Below are positions 33,646 to 34,743 of a DNA stretch of 34,743 bases, one piece after another. This DNA is from Porticoccaceae bacterium. GTDB lineage: Bacteria > Pseudomonadota > Gammaproteobacteria > Pseudomonadales > Porticoccaceae. The translations under genes were made by a program, and so were the position numbers. How positions within the stretch are numbered: position 1 is the stretch's first letter; every line of letters starts with the position of its first letter. Under the pieces are notes generated by a model. The model saw only the letters and a list, made by a program, of their open reading frames with translations. It made no database searches and had not been told where the DNA came from. Location: positions 1 to 34,743 of the forward strand of contig JALOAH010000049.1 of assembly GCA_023228865.1 (NCBI GenBank), given 5' to 3'.

Positions 33646-34708
33646 CTGGCTCAGTGAGTACCTCAGTGTTTTTACCGTGGTTCGGTATCTCACCCTGAGA
33701 GCCATTATGGGGGTGCTCACCGCACTGGGAATTTCCCTGGTCTTCGGGCCCATGATGATTCGCCGCTTGCAGCGCTTGCAGATTGGCCAGGCCATCCGCT
33801 CCGACGGCCCTCAATCCCATTTGAGCAAGTCAGGTACGCCAACCATGGGCGGTGCTCTGATTCTGATGGCGATTTTTGTCTCGGCGCTGCTCTGGTCTGA
33901 TCTCAGCAACCGCTATGTGTGGGTAGTGTTGGCGGTGACCTTTGTCTTTGGCGCCGTCGGCTGGGTGGATGACTACCGCAAGGTGGTGGAGAAAAACTCC
34001 CGTGGACTGCCCGCGCGCTGGAAATATCTGTGGCAGTCCGTCGCCGGTTTGGGGGCGTCAATATTCCTTTATGTCACTGCGGTATCTCCCGCAGAAACCC
34101 AGCTGATTGTGCCTTTCTTCAAGGATGTCGCCCTGCCCCTGGGGCTTTTCTATGTGGTGCTGAGTTACTTCGTCATTGTCGGCACCAGCAATGCGGTCAA
34201 CCTCACCGACGGCCTCGACGGTCTCGCCATCATGCCCACGGTGCTTGTAGGCGGCGCTCTGGGGGTTATCGCCTATGTGGTGGGCAACAGCCAGTTTTCA
34301 GCCTATTTGCATATTCCCTATATCGCGGGCACCGGCGAGCTGGTGGTGTTTTGTGCGGCGTTGGCTGGAGCCGGGCTGGGTTTTTTGTGGTTCAACACCT
34401 ATCCCGCCCAGGTGTTTATGGGGGATGTGGGCGCCCTGGCGCTGGGCGCCGCGCTCGGTGTGATTGCGGTTATTGTCCGCCACGAAATTGTACTTTTTAT
34501 TATGGGCGGCATTTTTGTTCTCGAGACCGTGTCGGTGATTCTCCAGGTGGCCTCTTTCAAAATGCGCGGCAAGCGCATTTTCCGCATGGCACCCATTCAC
34601 CACCATTTTGAACTCAAGGGGTGGCCGGAGCCGCGGGTGATTGTGCGCTTCTGGATTATTACCTTGATGCTGGTTCTATTTGGGCTGGCGACATTAAAAC
34701 TGCGTTAA
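33626..34708 (+). CDS. mraY: Phospho-MurNAc-pentapeptide transferase MraY
   Basis: This 360-aa inner-membrane enzyme with about ten helices moves phospho-MurNAc-pentapeptide to undecaprenyl phosphate, forming lipid I. Active-site signatures are VDDYRK with the Asp pair, [25 protein letters not shown] and [21 protein letters not shown] precedes ATG 33626. The start lies inside the last codons of murF. The gene is complete and normal in length. Confidence 0.97.
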   Translation: MLLWLADWLSEYLSVFTVVRYLTLRAIMGVLTALGISLVFGPMMIRRLQRLQIGQAIRSDGPQSHLSKSGTPTMGGALILMAIFVSALLWSDLSNRYVWVVLAVTFVFGAVGWVDDYRKVVEKNSRGLPARWKYLWQSVAGLGASIFLYVTAVSPAETQLIVPFFKDVALPLGLFYVVLSYFVIVGTSNAVNLTDGLDGLAIMPTVLVGGALGVIAYVVGNSQFSAYLHIPYIAGTGELVVFCAALAGAGLGFLWFNTYPAQVFMGDVGALALGAALGVIAVIVRHEIVLFIMGGIFVLETVSVILQVASFKMRGKRIFRMAPIHHHFELKGWPEPRVIVRFWIITLMLVLFGLATLKLR

Positions 34709-34730
34709 GGCATTGGCAGGCGAATTGATT

Positions 34731-34743
34731 GTGAACGACGTGA
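34731..34743 (+). CDS. murD: Probable first codons of murD, cut by the window end
   Basis: A GTG at 34731 opens a frame to the window edge, 22 bases after mraY. murD usually follows mraY in this cluster. Four codons are too few to identify the protein, and no strong ribosome-binding site is seen. The call rests on gene order. Confidence 0.3.

Overview
The window comes from a gammaproteobacterium with a moderately high G+C chromosome. Its backbone keeps two gene blocks in the order known from Pseudomonas: prmC-prfA-hemA / TPR lipoprotein-lolB-ispE-tRNA-Gln-prs-rplY-pth-ychF-tRNA-Met, and rsmI/lpoA, rnpB and mraZ-rsmH-ftsL-ftsI-murE-murF-mraY. Extra genes between and within these blocks (metY, a MATE pump, a membrane-anchored FMN glutamate-synthase-like protein, RhlB) would suit a Cellvibrionales-like marine lineage. 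That assignment is an inference from synteny; no species was identified.

Positions 1-2957 look like the end of an accessory (integrative) element beside the 3' end of an elongator tRNA-Met gene. It holds three + strand genes: a protein resembling phage terminase small subunits, a short AlpA/excisionase-type helix-turn-helix protein, and an unrecognised 343-aa winged-helix-like protein. A helically phased array of ATCAAGG direct repeats lies across the 3' end of the third gene, followed by a strong hairpin. Terminase-small-like protein plus AlpA plus a possible replication protein with iterons recalls phage-inducible satellites. No integrase or second att site is visible, so this stays a hypothesis.

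Positions 3002-11520 are on the minus strand. They carry translation and envelope housekeeping genes: alpha/beta hydrolase, ychF, pth, rplY, prs, tRNA-Gln, ispE, lolB, a TPR lipoprotein and a hotdog thioesterase. From 11803 the + strand carries hemA-prfA-prmC (tetrapyrrole synthesis, release factor 1 and its methyltransferase). A MATE pump gene then overlaps prmC tail-to-tail, and an FMN-dependent glutamate-synthase-like gene and rhlB follow.

Positions 19735-23564 (minus strand) hold yjdM and then the diaA/dolP/yraN/lpoA group. rsmI is divergent from lpoA and shares start-codon bases with it. metY, RNase P RNA and a frameshifted REP-associated transposase flanked by REP-like palindromes follow. 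The window ends in the dcw cluster, which opens with a recognisable promoter and MraZ operator (three TGGGN-type repeats). Genes there are tightly coupled: ftsL/ftsI, ftsI/murE, murE/murF and murF/mraY all overlap. The first bases of what is probably murD close the window.
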